From Leucocoprinus leucothites (taxonomy: Eukaryota; Basidiomycota; Agaricomycetes; Agaricales; Agaricaceae), in contig JAACJO010000044.1 in NCBI GenBank assembly GCA_013368445.1, forward strand, positions 1 through 64,000: a DNA stretch of 64,000 nucleotides. Reading direction: 5' to 3'. The position numbers and the translations under genes were made by a program. Below the pieces are notes generated by a model. That model searched no databases, was not told the DNA's origin, and saw only the letters and a program-made list of their open reading frames with translations. Positions 19,956 through 32,116 of this stretch are shown in pieces (within the stretch, counting starts at the first letter, position 1; the number at the start of each line of letters is the position of its first letter).

Positions 19956-22282
19956 TTTTTTTTTTTTTTTTTTTTTTAAAAATCAAGTGCGACCCTGGAG
20001 GGGTTGCCAATTTATAACACAGTCCACAATAGCAGTCCGCACCCGACTATCTACTACAGGGAACCAGTACCACTACCGACTACACAAGAGTAAACAACTG
20101 GGAATATATAAAAGTCCTGTCCGAGACAATACACGAATCGACAGCAGAAGAGGGCTAGGCATGTAACAAAATACAAAGAAATGAGACATATACCGATATC
20201 ACTGCATCTGACGGCAGGCCTTGTGGTTGGTGGGAGCCCATCCGGCGACCGGCGATGGATGGGGGACGATGCGTTGACACTAGGGAGCTCCCCCTAGGTC
20301 CGGGGCCGACCAGCAGAACCAGAATGACTTTGCAGCCAATCCTGATCAAACCGGTGGCGCCAGAACGCGCACTTGCGGTCAGTAGCGGCATGTTCCTTGC
20401 CGCAATTGACGCACTTGATATGGGGACAGGGTTCCCCGGCAGGTGTGGGCTGGATGGGGGGGTTGGCCTTCGGCAATCCCTTGCAGCAGGAGGAGGTGGT
20501 GCAGTGATTCTTGGACCGATGTGGCCCACCGCATTGTGAGCACCTGAGCGCACAATTGTGACAGGTGGAGGTAGTGTGGCCCCATCGCCAGCATCATTGA
20601 CACTGGGGGGTCCCAGGGTGAGCACGTGCAGCCCTGATCATGGACTGTACACCGTCAAAGTTGAGGTATTTGCTGACCAGGTGCTTGGTGTTAGCGCCGG
20701 ACTGGGAATCCCAAAGGTCGACCCAAACAGTGGCGGTGTCAGCTTTGGCGGAGTTGCGCATGATGCACATGGAGGATACGTTGGTGAATGTCTCCTTGAA
20801 GGGAGACAGACGCATACAGTCGGTAACATGTTGCGGAGTGGTGCGGATGCCACTCGTGTAGTAAGGGACGTCCAGGATCTTAAGGTAAGATCTGGACCTG
20901 GGGCGCTTGGTCTTCAGCTCAAACGGGGCAGTGAAGGCTGAAGAGAGGGAGGATTCAATCACTAATGCATCGGCATCAGTGGCGATGGAATTGGTATACA
21001 ATGAAATGGTGTTGTACACCCGAGCAATGTTCTCGACGCGGAGCGAACTCTTCGCGTGAGTGAGGGAATCGTTAAGAAGGCGCATGGCCTTGTGGTGGAG
21101 ATAAGTGATATCACTGGAATTGCCAGTGAAATCGAGGAAGAGTTGGCATCGGGTGGGGCCTGACGTGATCATGCGGGGCTTCTTCGCAGAAGGCGCATCA
21201 GCGAGGGCAGCCTGATGCATCGCAGCAACACGATCGGGCTCGAGAGTGGGGTGGGACTGGGCTAGCTTGATAAGCGCTGCCGCAGACGCCAGGGTACGGG
21301 CTACCTCAGCGAACAACTTCTTAGCCGCTGAGGGTGGGATGGGCGCTTGCCAGGCTTGGCCATCAGACCTAACCTTAGGAGCGGAGGGCACCTGAGTGGG
21401 TGCTTTGCCACTAGTGCGGGCCTTTGCAGGTGCCGGCTTGGGCAGTAGGGAGGGACGGGCTGGGGCGGACCGATGATCCGGGGGGGGCAGGGTGGGCGCT
21501 TTGGGGGAGCCCATGTCGATGTCACGTGGACCCGCTGAGTCAGCAGATCCATGGGTCGCCTCATGGATGATGCGCATTGCTTTAGGGCCAGTCTCGGGCA
21601 GCCCACACTTGCGCCTGAGGTCATACATTACATCCCTGAAATCAGTCAGCCCGCGAGAGCTGAGTGAGTGTGAGGAGAGGGGGGTGGCGTCGAGTTCCAA
21701 CTCATCGACGATGACAAAGGCCGCCTTAGCCAGGCAAGTGATGGCCGCAGAAGCATCCTCCTCTGCGATGGAGGAGTGGGATTCAGCACAATCCTCTAAC
21801 CACTTGAGGAATGTCCGGAGGCTGGAGAGAGTGCGCTTCGGGGTGAGCTCCTTCTTCTTTCCCTTGGAGGAGGTCACTGATTTGGGCACGGCAGGGGGAG
21901 CGTCGACAGGGTAGAAGGTGGTTCCACCAGCTGTGAAGGGTTTGAGTGGCGACAGAATGTCAGCCACTGGGGGAGCAACCGACGGCGACAGAACATCAGC
22001 GGTCGGTTGGGAGGGGCCAGGCAACGGAACGTCAGCCTGGGGGGAGCCGAAGAACCCACACACGTTGAGTGGGTTGTCATAGGGGTCAAGGTGGTCGTCT
22101 TTGGCCATCTTGGTGATGTTGAGCTCGTCGTCAGAGACGGCGGACTCGGATTCGAATGCGGCAAACTGGTTGGCAGTAGCTTTAGACTTGCACCTACCCA
22201 TATTACTGTAGATAGACGATGTAAGAATGCCTCAGAACAAACACCAACTTTCGATGGTGGTGGTAAGAGGACAAGGAGGGGT
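19956..22282 (-). mobile_element. Gag-only element B-1, full length, inside gypsy RNase H
   Basis: Poly-T (tail) starts at 19956 and the 5' signature ends at 22282. It is flanked by CTCAGACCAACGAGCC (19940-19955) and CTCAGACCAATGAGCC (22283-22298), a 16-bp duplication with one difference. It has the 3' hairpin region near 19990-20010 with one or two changes. It splits the gypsy pol frame exactly. Confidence 0.93.
20294..22201 (-). pseudogene. Family B gag-like ORF1, single in-frame stop
   Basis: Starts MGRCKSKATANQFAAFESES at 22201. It is open for 535 codons, meets TGA at 20594 inside the first zinc knuckle (CQ-stop-CWRW, where B-2's sister copy at 50800 has CGA), then continues in the same frame to 20294 with the remaining knuckles. 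The central cassette (SLRTFLKWLEDC to RKCGLPETGPKAM) differs sharply from that of B-2, although the flanks are nearly the same. Without the CGA-to-TGA change it would match the intact B-2 length. Confidence 0.88.
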
Positions 22283-22298
22283 CTCAGACCAATGAGCC

Positions 22299-24262
22299 TG
22301 TCGACGAGTTAGGATCTTTGTAGTGCAGAAGTATTCCAAGTTCTTGTGATCAGTAACAACATCAATAGGAAGTGGGGCTCCTTCAAGGTAATGCCGCCAG
22401 GTGCAGAAAGCCTCAAAGATAGCAAGGAGCTCTTTGTCATGAGTGTCATAGTTTAACTTGGCTGTGTTGAAGGTGCAGGAATGGAACGCAATTAGGTGGA
22501 CTTTGTTGTCATCTGCAACAATGGACAGGATGGCAGCTAGCGCATAATCAGAAGCATCAGTCTCAATGATGATCTGGGCGTCGGGTATCCAGTGAGTGAG
22601 TATAGGAGCAGTGGTGAACACTTCTTTGAGGGAGTTAAAGGCTTTGCGACACCGTTTGTTGAAATTCCACTTAGATGCTTTTTGGGTGAGGCACATAAGC
22701 GGGACGACAATATCAGAATAGTTGTAAATGAAGCGTCAATAGAAATTGGCAAAACCAAGAAAAGACTGAATGTCTTTGACTTTCTTCAGTTCAGGCCACT
22801 CCTAGATGATTTTGATTTTGTCTTCTGACATTTTGAGACTGTCTGGTGAGAGGATATACCCAAGGTATTCGACAAAATCGGAATGGAACTCGCATTTTTC
22901 CACTTTAGCATATAGGCCATGCTTGCGGAGCTGCTTGAGGACATCTCAAACATGTTTCTTGTGTGTGTCGAGGTCGTCAGAGTAGATAAGGATGTCATCA
23001 AGATAGACTGTGATGCAGATGTCAAGAAGGTCAGAAAAGATGTTGTTCATGAACTGCTAGAAGGCTGCAGGTGCATTGGTGAGTCCGAAAGGCATAACCA
23101 GCCATTCAAAGGATCCATAGCGGGTCCTGAAAGCCTTTTTCCATTCGTCTCCTTCAGCGATCCAAATGAGGTGGTAAGCATGTCAAAGGTCTATCTTGGT
23201 GTAGATGCGGGCTTTGCAAGGAGAGTTGAGTAGGTCAGAGATGAGTGGGAGTGGGTAGCAATCCTTCTTAGTGATGTGATTAAGGCCACGGAAATCAACA
23301 CAAAGTCGTAATGAACTGTCTTTCTTCTGAACAAAGAGAATGGGTGTGCTGTGAGGCAAAGAAGTGGGGCGGATAAATCCAATAGATACATGTTCATCAA
23401 TAAATTTGCAGAGCAACTCAAGCTTGGATGGAGATAATGAATAGATAGTGCCAACGGGAGGTTGAGCACCCTCTTCAATATTGATTTTGAGATCATAAGG
23501 GCAATGCGGTGCAAGGCTGTCAGTGCGAGCTTTGCTGAACACATTGGCAAATTCATGATATTCATTGGGCACTTTAGAAAGATTAATTGACTCATCAGAA
23601 ACCCAAGCCGAATTGGCGGAAGTGGAAGATGAGCTGAGATTGAGGCGGAAGTTTACTGAACCAGGAAGGTGCAAAGCGTGAATGTATGCAGCAGCATTGA
23701 TGATAAAAACGCGAGGAGCTGTTGCAATACCAGGAGTAGACATAGAAGTCCCAGAAGATGGTGAATTCAGAGGAGGAGTGTCAACCATTGGGCTAGTAGT
23801 GGGTGACGATGTAGGAGCCACTGTGGGAGCAGATGCGACGTGGGCAGAAGGGGCAAGATTATCCTGCAAATGTGATTGGAAAGATATACTGCTTGAAACC
23901 CAGTCAATCAACGGATTGTAGCAGGTGAGCCAGTTGTGTCCTAGTACCACAGAGCAGGAAGAATCAAGCCGAGTGACGTAGAAGTTAATAGTCATAGATT
24001 CACCAGTAGAGAATGTAACAGGCAGATTCACAAGTTCAGTAATGTAACTATTCGATGATCCATCAAATAGGCGAAGCTCAATTGGAGGTAAGGGTGAAGT
24101 TGGAAGAGAGTGAGTGCAGATGAAATCAGAATCTATGAAGCAATGAGTTGAGCTGGAATTGACGAGAGCACAAAATGGTATCCGTTGAATATTATTGGAT
24201 GAGCAAATGACAGAAGAAGTGAGGGAAGCAATAAGAGAATTTGGGTTGGAAAGAGTGGACAC
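22299..24262 (-). pseudogene. Gypsy pol 5' part: protease, reverse transcriptase, RNase H
   Basis: An aspartic protease domain comes first, with ALVNSSSTHCFID where functional enzymes have a D-S/T-G triad; both catalytic residues are changed, consistent with G-to-A decay. The RT follows (KLELLCKFIDEHVSIGFIRPT, SLRLCVDFRGLNHIT and the YLDDILIYS catalytic motif near 23000). RNase H begins with IIETDASDYALAAI near 22540, and the frame breaks where B-1 inserted. Stops lie at about 23183, 23070, 22950 and 22735. Confidence 0.85.
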
Positions 24263-24483
24263 ATTGAGGCGGAGGAGACTCTCTGGTGCACAGATGAGCT
24301 CAATGCAACCCCCAGTCTGTGCAGAGTCCTGAGGGTTGCCTTCTATTTTTCCAGACTCTTTTCAGAGTCCTTGGGTGGAGCCGCTTCGACCCTGTGGATC
24401 TTGGCCTGATTTTGTTTCTTGTGGCAATTCTCGACCTTGTGGCCTTTGCTGCTGCAGAATAGACAGAGATCTTCGTCGAGGCA

Positions 24484-25437
24484 TCATTTCCGCTCCTTGG
24501 GTGTCAGTTTGCCATTTTGGCCGAGTTTACTAGAGAGGTCGAATTTCAGTGTAGGACATTGGGTACTGGATGTGGATGGAGCAGGGGTGTTGGATTTGGT
24601 ACTTGGGGCCTGCGACTGATTACAGTTGCTGTTGTTGTTGCTGTTACTGTTGTTGCCTTGATTGTTGTTGTTGTTGTTGCCAGGTTGAGACTGGCCGCAT
24701 AACGGATTCGGGTTGGATGGATTGGAGTTAGAGGGCTTGTTGGGCTGCTTCTGACTGAAAGAATCGGCAGCGTCCTTTTCTGCAGCGCGGGCATGAACAT
24801 GTTCATGGTCATACTCCCAGTAGTGTCTGTCATAAACGATAGCCAAGCAATGCATTTCCTCAAAAGTATTGGGTTTTCCCTGCTTGCAGGTACTGAGAGG
24901 GTCTTGGATGCAGTTTGGAAGTCTCTTGTAGTAATGATGACAGAGAACCTCATTGTTCCAACCGAGTTGAGAGGCATGTTTGAGGAACTCTATGTTGTAG
25001 GTGGCAATCTTGTCACCCAGTTTCATACAAAGGGTATTGAGCATCTCAGCTGCTTCTCCCTTCGGGTTGGCAATGCCAAAATGCGTACAGAGCTCGCGGA
25101 CAAATGCACTCCAATCGTCAAACCAGTCATGGAAGACACCCTGTTCTTCCTGAGTGAGGCCAACCTTGAACCAGTCAAGTGCAACACCGGTGAGGTAGGT
25201 CATAGCAAAGTCAACTTTCTGATTGTTGTGCTGGAACTGAGTGGGATTGGCTTGGAAATATAGACAGTATTGGATTAGGAAACTGTTGAGTTTTTCGGGG
25301 TCAGAGCCACTAAAAGTGTCTGGGAGGCAAGCCTTATTGATGCGAGTCTGGTTGGCTTGTGCAGCTGCTTGGTGATCAAGATTGTCAGCAAGCCTACCCA
25401 AGGCATCAAATTTCTCTCCAACACATTTTTCTCCCAT
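24484..25437 (-). pseudogene. Gypsy gag, N-terminus cut
   Basis: 317 open codons. The retrotransposon gag domain reads LPDTFSGSDPEKLNSFLIQY through FLKHASQLGWNNEVLCHHYY-LP. It is followed by an Asn-rich low-complexity stretch (24600-24690) and a Ser/Pro tail. The zinc knuckle expected in this family lies in a second frame near 24420-24480 (C-F-CSSKGHKVENCHK-like reading), beyond the stop. The start is missing because LINE T-d begins at about 25437. Confidence 0.8.
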
Positions 25438-27589
25438 AAGAGATCATGACAATTCGGTTATCGATCTAATGTTCTGCACCAATAACTCTACTCCCCATAT
25501 CATTGACATCAATTCGAGATTACCCTCGGATCATGCACCTTTGATTATGGATCTTCCAATTTGTCCAGATTATATTAACTATAAAAAATGTGTACTACCA
25601 AAAGATAGTGATGAAGAGACTGCTTTCATTTCACAGGTTTCAGAGCATCTAATGACTCTTGACTGCTCGAACATTCATTCTACTATTTGTCTGGATAATA
25701 TCTCTGACTCTATTTCTCGAATACTCTCTGAATCATGGAATACAAACTCTAAAATTGTATGGATTACTAACAGATCGAAGGAATGGTGGTTCCCCCACTG
25801 CTCTGAGACTCTTCTCATTTACAGAAGAACAAAGGATTGAAAAGACTGGTGGGTGTTCAGAGTGGCTACTCGAGCCGCCAAATGTTCTTTCTTTGACGAG
25901 CGCATTCATGAGATTGCGTCAACCAACAAACGACCCTGGGATCTTATGGAATGGGTCAAACAACGCAAACTCTCTGCCATCGAGGGCATTTGTTATCAAG
26001 GTCGACCATGCAATGATCTACCAGACTTGTGGAATGCACTCCATTCATCATATAATTCAGCATCCGGTCCACCGGTAAGCCCTAACATTTTAAATGAAAT
26101 GAAATCCCTCCCCCCCTGCTCCTGGGCCAACTTCTCTGCCCTCGAACTCACTGAATCTCTCTCTTCATGTAATAATTCCTCAGCACCCAGGCCCGATCAC
26201 ATCTCCTGGAGACATTTGAAATCTATTGTTGCTAACAATGACTGCCTCAAGAACATTTTACTCATTGCTAATGTGTGCGTACATCTCTCTCATTGGCCAA
26301 GTCACTTCAAGGACTCGGTCTCTATCATCATACCTAAGCTAAATAAACCAGCCTATGACACCCCGAAAGCATTTCATCCTATTGTCCTACTTAACACTCT
26401 AGGAAAACTAATTGAGAAGATGATCACGCGATGCATGCAGTATGAAGCGGTATCTCTAGAAATTCTTCACCCCAATCAAATGGGTGGAGTGATCCAACGT
26501 TCTACTGAGGATGCAGGAGTATTCCTTACCCACATTATTTGGGCCGGATGGGCTAAAGGTATGATCACTAGTGTTTGTGCTTTCGATATCGCCCAATTCT
26601 TCCCCTCTCTGAACCACAAAATTCTTACTAACATCCTACGACGCCAAGGGTTCGCCCCAGAACTTGTGAAATTTTTTTTCACATTACCTTATAGGTTGAT
26701 CCACCCAGTTCATGTGGAACATGTTCCTATCTAATACCCATGATGTGGATGTTGGCGTAGGGCAAGGCTCCGCTTATCCCCCATTCTATCCACACTCTAT
26801 TTAGCACCTCTCATGTTCATGTTTGATCAACGTGCTCACTTACAGTCTATTCCCTCTTCTCTTTTATCCTTTGTCAATGATGGGCTTTGTATATCTCAAG
26901 CGAAGAACTACACTGACACCATTTCTTCCCTCAAATTAGCCTATTCTATCATTAACTCCATTTGCACTGATCACAGACTTGTCGTCGAACATGACAAATC
27001 TGAAGTCTTTCACTTCTCCCAACGACATAACAATTCTAATCCTTCCCTTGACCTATCCGATGTTGGTGGCCCTCTCCTGCATCCTAAATGCATCTGGCCA
27101 TACCTGGGTTTTTACTTTGATCGCCAACTCTCATTTCAAGAACATGTCCGATATTATTCTACCAAAGCATTGTCCATGGTAAAAGCTATGGGTGTGCTAG
27201 GTAATTCCACACGAGGCCTTCTCCCTCTCCAGAAACACCTTCTCTATAGGTCATGCGTCATTCCTGTGGCAATGTATGGCTTCTGTTTGTGGTACTTTGA
27301 AGGTGCTTGTAATAAGGCTCTCCTCAAGTGCTTATCAGCTATGCAGAGGCGCACTGCTCTTTGGATCACAGGCACCTTCCACACTTCCCCTTCAGGTGGT
27401 GCTGAAAGTATTGCTGGACTTATTCCAATTCACCTCCATCTTCGTAAATTAGCTATCCATTCATTGTACTGAGTTTCTACTTTACCTTCTAATCATGCAC
27501 TACATTCCCTCCTATCTGATCGTTTCTCTCTTAATGCTCCCCCTCATCCCCAATCGCTTTGCCTTCTTACTCTGGCCAAAAAAGCTAAA
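25437..27589 (+). pseudogene. LINE ORF2: end of endonuclease, reverse transcriptase (T-d)
   Basis: Starts in HDNSVIDLMFCTNN, then the endonuclease SDHAPLIMDLPI motif. After a stop near 25838 the RT region continues in the frame of 25853-26734: SVSIIIPKLNKPAYDTPKAF, NQMGGVIQRSTEDAGVFLTH and the catalytic AFDIAQFFPSLNH. Later blocks hold FVNDG, a change of the FVDDG catalytic pair, and LWYFEGACNKALLK. The N-for-D change, a shift near 26735-26780 and a stop near 27470 inactivate it. Confidence 0.85.
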
Positions 27590-27598
27590 GTCAAAGGC

Positions 27599-27602
<4 letters not shown>

Positions 27603-27635
<33 letters not shown>

Positions 27636-29917
27636 AGTGCGACCCCGGAGGGGTCGCCGATTTATAACGCGGTGCGCGATAGCAGTCCGCACCCAACTAC
27701 TACGACATGCAGAAAGTACCGCTACCAACTACACATCTACATAGCTAGGAATACATATACGAGTCCGAAGTCCGCCTAGTACAAACGATATCTTCACGCA
27801 GTGGTACATAGTTCGAAATGAAAGCATACTACAATACAAGTCGGGTTGTTCTGATTTACCGGCGGATGGAAAGTGCATGGCATGGATCTTGGTGACCCAC
27901 CGCGCACAGCGCGGGGGCGGACAATGCAACCTGTAGGGAAGAGAACCCTACAGATGCGACCGAGCGGCATCACAGCGATGGTTTTCAAGCCAAAGCCGGT
28001 CAAACCGGTGTCGCCAGAATGGGCACTTGCGATCATCAGCTGCATGCGACTTGGCGCAGTTGACGCACTTGATGTGAGGACAGGGATCCTCGGTGGCAGT
28101 GGGCAGGATAGGGGGATTGGCTTTTGGACTCCCCTTACAACAGCTCGAGTGGGAGTGGTGGTTCTCAGTATGATGAGGACTGCCGCAGGCGGCGCATCGT
28201 AACGCACGGGCGCGGCACGATGAGGTAGAGTGACCCCAGCGCCAGCAACGCTGACACTGAGGACTGCCTGGATGAGCGCGCGCAGCCTGGATCACGGACT
28301 GAACACCCTCGAAGTGGAGGTACTTGCCCAGGAGCTTCTTGGCGCTTGCTCCTGATTGAGAGTCCCAGAGGTCGAACCAAACGGTGGCGGTGTCGGCTCT
28401 GGTGGAGTTGCGCATAATGCGCACGGAGGAAACATCTGCGAAAATGTCCTTGAAGGCGGACAGTCGCATGCGGTCGGTCACGTGATTCGGTGTGATGCGG
28501 ACACCGTTCACAAAGTAAGGGACGTCAAGGACCTTGAGGTAGGACCTCGACCTGGGGCGGCGCGTCTTGATTGCAAAGGGGGCGGTGAAGACGGAGGGGA
28601 TGGAGGACTCAATGACGTCACAGTCGGCGTCAGAGGGAACGGAGGAGGTGTGCAGCGCGATCGTGCTGTATGCCTTGGTGATGTTTTCCACACGCAAGAT
28701 CGACTTGGCGCAGGAGAGGGAGTCATTGAGAAGGCGCATGGCCTTGTGGTGGAGATAGGTGACCTCATCGGCACTGCCGACGAAGTCGAGGAAAAGTTGG
28801 CGGCGGGTAGGGCCCGCAGTTGTCATGCGCGGCTTCCGAGTGGCGGGGGCGGCGGCTTGGGCAGCCTGATGCATAGCGGTGATGTGATCAGGGTCGAGAT
28901 CGGGGTGGGATTGTGCCAACTTAATGAGTGACATAACCCCGGTGGGGCGGGCCGCCTCGGCGAAGGACTTCTTGACCGAGGTGGGAGGAGGCGCTTTGGT
29001 GGGTGCTCGCTGGGCTTGGCCATCAGACCTAACCCTAGCTTGGGGAGGGCCACTAGCGCGCGCTTTAGCAGGCACTTGCTTGGGCGGTAAGGTGGGACGG
29101 GCCGGGGCGGGCCGACAATCCGAGGGAGTCTGTTTGGGCACTTTGGGAGAGCCCATGTCAATGTCACGTGGTTCCGCTTTGTCAGCGGATCCATGGATCG
29201 CCTCATGGGCAACGCGCGTACGTTTAGGGTAGGCCCCCTCAATTCTGGTGGCACAGTCCCGAATGAAATCTGCAAATGTGGCCCATCCCTGGGCTCGCAT
29301 TCACTTGCCGACGAGGGCCGTGTCGCCTTGGCCTCGGTTGAAAACTTCTGCAACCAACCCAATGAGAGTCGGGATGATCACAGCGGTGGTGGCCTCTGGA
29401 AGAGGGCCTGAGGGAACATTCCCAATGAAGCAGGAGAAGAAACGAATCCCAGCAAGAGCCCGGGTCTCAACAGACTCCTCAGTTGACCCGGAGGAGACAG
29501 CGGATGGCGGTGCTGGGGGGGGGAGATCCTTCACGGGGTAGAACGTCTGTCCACCGGCAGTGAAGGGTTTTGGGGACGGCGATGGAACGTCAGCCGCGGG
29601 AGCGACCACCGACTGTGACAAAATGTCAGCGGCAGGCAGGGAGGAAGGTCCAGGTGACAAAACGTCAGCCTGGGGAGGTCCGAGGAACCCGCGCATGTTG
29701 CGGGGGTCATCGTAGGGGTCGAGATGTTCGTCTTCGGACATCTCGGCGATGTTGAGCTCGTCGGCGGAGGCCTCGGCGGACTCGGTAGATTGGCAGGGGG
29801 GGCCTTTAGATTTAGACTTTCGCTTGCCCATGTAGAATAGGCAGAGATACAATGTAAACTAGACGTCTTAAAACACACCAACAAATAGATGGTGGTGGTA
29901 AGAGGTCAAGGAGGGAT
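27603..29917 (-). mobile_element. Gag-only element A-2, full length
   Basis: The tail (poly-T) starts at 27603 and the 5' signature is at 29917. 13-bp duplication GTCAAAGGCCCTC at 27590-27602 and 29918-29930. The hairpin at 27640-27660 is complete. Inserted antisense into T-d ORF2. Confidence 0.93.
27948..29831 (-). pseudogene. Family A gag-like ORF1, one in-frame TGA followed by ATG
   Basis: Starts MGKRKSKSKGPP at 29831. It is open except for TGA at 29301-29303, directly followed by ATG (TGAATG). After that, 450 codons remain open to 27948, with the conserved domain and three zinc knuckles. The A-1 copy has CGA at this codon. Copies A-3 and A-5 have the same TGA. The two-part reading is either decay at a CpG or a functional split; see the findings. 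Confidence 0.87.
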
Positions 29918-29930
29918 GTCAAAGGCCCTC

Positions 29931-31105
29931 TTATCGATGTAGATAGTTCTCTTTCTCATCTTTCTGATTCCTTTTCTCCATTTGCTCCTGAATCCAAGCC
30001 TGGGTCTTGACTCATGGATATCTTTTCCAACTCTATTCACTTTCATCCTTGTAATTGCTTGGACAAACACGAGATGTATAAACATGTATTGACTCTTGAT
30101 TCTGTTTTTTCCTCTTCCTCTTCCGATCATAATTGTATTTCGGTTGTCACTGATGCTTCTGTTCCACTTGTAGGTTCCCTTCAGGTGGTCTCAGCAGCAC
30201 ATATATATCGCGGCAGATGACAAGTGTCCCATGCAAAACAGGCAAGCAGCCAGGCGTTGTCTACTGATGCCAAGCTCTATTCCATTTGCATTGGCATTGC
30301 CAAGGCCATTTCCCTCCAGTGTGATCACATCATCCTCATCACCAACTGTCTTCCAGCAGCCAAGCTGGCGGTCAATCCCTCTATTCACTCAAGCCAATCA
30401 CACTCCATCCAAGTCTGCCGACTTTTATCCAATTGGCTCACGGCCAAACCTTCTTGTTCTATTGACTTCTGGGACGTCCCTTCCAAATAGTGCTGGAAGC
30501 CCCACCTCAAAGTCCACAATGACGTTACCACCACATGTATACATGCCCCTCCTCATTCAGGTGCTACTCTTGACTTCTTACAACGCAAAACCACCAACAA
30601 CTGCCAGAAATCCTGGGAGTCCACATTCTGGAAGAAGAAGTACCATGGCAGCAGTTTCCTTCTTTCCAAAAAGAATTGCAAGTTCCTTACCCCCACTTAT
30701 GTCAAAGGGGGCACCTGGCTTCCCTTAGCCAACAAGTTGCCATTACTATGCGCACACATAACCCATGCCATCCTCAATCATGCTCCTATTGGAGCTTATC
30801 ACAAGAGGTTCTTCCCCCTCGAGCACAAGTCCTGTCGTTGTGGCCATCGCCTGGAAACACAACATCATATCCTGTGTTACTGCTCCTTCTATCCCTTCCG
30901 TACTCAATGGGTGCAATGCGCTTTCCCTCAGTACGAGTTCCTCATCGAGTTCTTGAAAAAGAACCCAGCCGCTTTTGCCTTCACCAATCATGACATGCAT
31001 CCACCACCACCTCAAGCTCCTGTGCCTGCCAAACCAAATGAAGGTGAACTATATTCTTTCATTTCATCTCTTCTCTTTTCCTTTGAGTCCGATCTCTGTG
31101 TATGA
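29931..31105 (+). pseudogene. LINE ORF2 C-terminus: RNase H and zinc motif (T-d)
   Basis: Continues T-d ORF2 after A-2: SSLSDSFSPFAPE-type linker, VVTDASVPLVGSLQ (RNase H first Asp), SKLYSI, ITNCLPAAK where other copies have ITDC, and the C-terminal CRCGHRLETQHHILCYC. Two frames and one TAG near 30488 show that it is inactive. Confidence 0.85.
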
Positions 31106-31311
31106 CACCTTGTTCAATAGTCTCTATCGAGTCTTTTCTATGTTGCTGGACTAATCGTGTATAGTCTTTGTCTTAAGCGGTCTTCAACCACTTCGTGTAC
31201 CCTAGCTTGCTGTAGTGTACCATCTGTTTGTAATATTTAGTTGAAAGTGGACTGCGATCGAGCACCGCTATATAAATTCATTGATTTAAAAAATAAAATA
31301 AAATAAAATAA

Positions 31312-31591
31312 AATCGGCAGCGTCCCTTTCTGCAGTGTGGGCATGAACACGTTCACAGTCATGCTCCTAGTAGTGTCCATCATAAATGATAGCCAAGTGA
31401 TGCATTTCCTCAAAAGTAGTGGGTTTACCCTGCTTGCAGGTACTGAGAGGGTCTTGGATGCAGTTCAGAAGTCCCTTGTAGTAACGGTGACAGAGGACCT
31501 TGTTGTTCCAACTGAGTTGAGAGGCATGTTTGAGGAACTCAATGTTATAAGTGGCAATTTTATCACCCAGTTTCATGCGAAGGGTATGCAC
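31312..31591 (-). pseudogene. Second gypsy gag fragment
   Basis: The minus strand reads MKLGDKIATYNIEFLKHASQ through a TCKQGKPTTFEEMHHLA segment. It corresponds to 24766-25033 of the gag at the other end of T-d, with scattered substitutions. It is therefore a different copy of the same family, not the continuation of the interrupted gag. Confidence 0.8.
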
Positions 31592-31824
31592 CCCCTATGC
31601 ACCCCCACTGGCCAACACAGGTCAAGGGCTGCCTCTGCTGCCCCCGGCAGTCATCCCTTGTCATACTCAGCCTCTCCACCCAGCCTCAGAGGCTCTTGTT
31701 CAGTATCACATCAACAGACGCTCCCTCCAACCCCCACAGGCTCTCAACCACCTCCACCTGTCTCTGACATCTCCGTGCTATCGCAAGGCAGTCAAGAGAA
31801 CTCTTTCCCAGCCATCCCTCCTTG
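31592..31824. other. Unassigned 233-bp stretch
   Basis: Pro/Ser/His-rich in all plus frames. No family recognised, no repeat elsewhere in the window. It is the only obvious candidate for non-transposon flank in the middle of the window. Confidence 0.3.
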
Positions 31825-32116
31825 ACCTCTTACCACCACCATCTCTTAGTTGGTGTGCTATAAGAGGTCTAGTTTACATCATTATTCTACCTATTCTACA
31901 TGGGTAAACAAAGATCCAAGTCTAACAAGCCTCCCCACCAAACAACCGAGTCCACCGAAGCCTCCGCCGACAAGCTCAACATCGCTGAGATGTCCAAGGA
32001 TGAACATCTTGACCCCTACGATGACCCCTGCAATCATCCCTCCTTGTCCTCTTACCACCACCATCGAAAGTTGGTGTTTGTTCTGAGGCATTCCTACATC
32101 GTCTATCTACAGTAAT

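Larger units (their letters stand above)
15987..25437 (-). mobile_element. Chromodomain Ty3/gypsy element, minus strand, 5' LTR missing
   Basis: From left to right on +: 3' LTR, polypurine tract, an ORF on the opposite strand, a spacer, then minus-strand chromodomain, integrase, RNase H (split by B-1), RT, protease and gag. It ends inside gag at about 25437, where LINE T-d begins; the 5' LTR and primer-binding site are not in the window. Pol has several stops, so the copy is inactive. Confidence 0.88.
25437..31311 (+). mobile_element. Tad-like LINE copy T-d, 5'-truncated, carrying A-2
   Basis: Plus-strand LINE beginning in the endonuclease (about 25420-25437) and ending with TATATAAATTCATTGATTT and an (AAAAT)n-type tail at 31287-31311. 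ORF2 is split by A-2 at 27603. No target duplication can be matched at the two ends; each side is a different part of gypsy gag. Confidence 0.85.

Noticed and set aside
20255..22312. Long plus-strand ORFs opposite B-1 (for example 20255-20539, 21492-21914) and similar ORFs opposite every gag-only copy
   Set aside because: They mirror the ORF1 codons in the complementary frame, recur in every copy only because the DNA is the same, and lack starts or motifs of their own.
24600..24700. GTTGTT repeat as a microsatellite of interest
   Set aside because: It encodes the Asn-rich linker of gypsy gag; low-complexity linkers are common there.
25437..31311. T-d as a standard LINE insertion into the gypsy gag
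   Set aside because: The two gag flanks are not continuous and no target duplication can be found.
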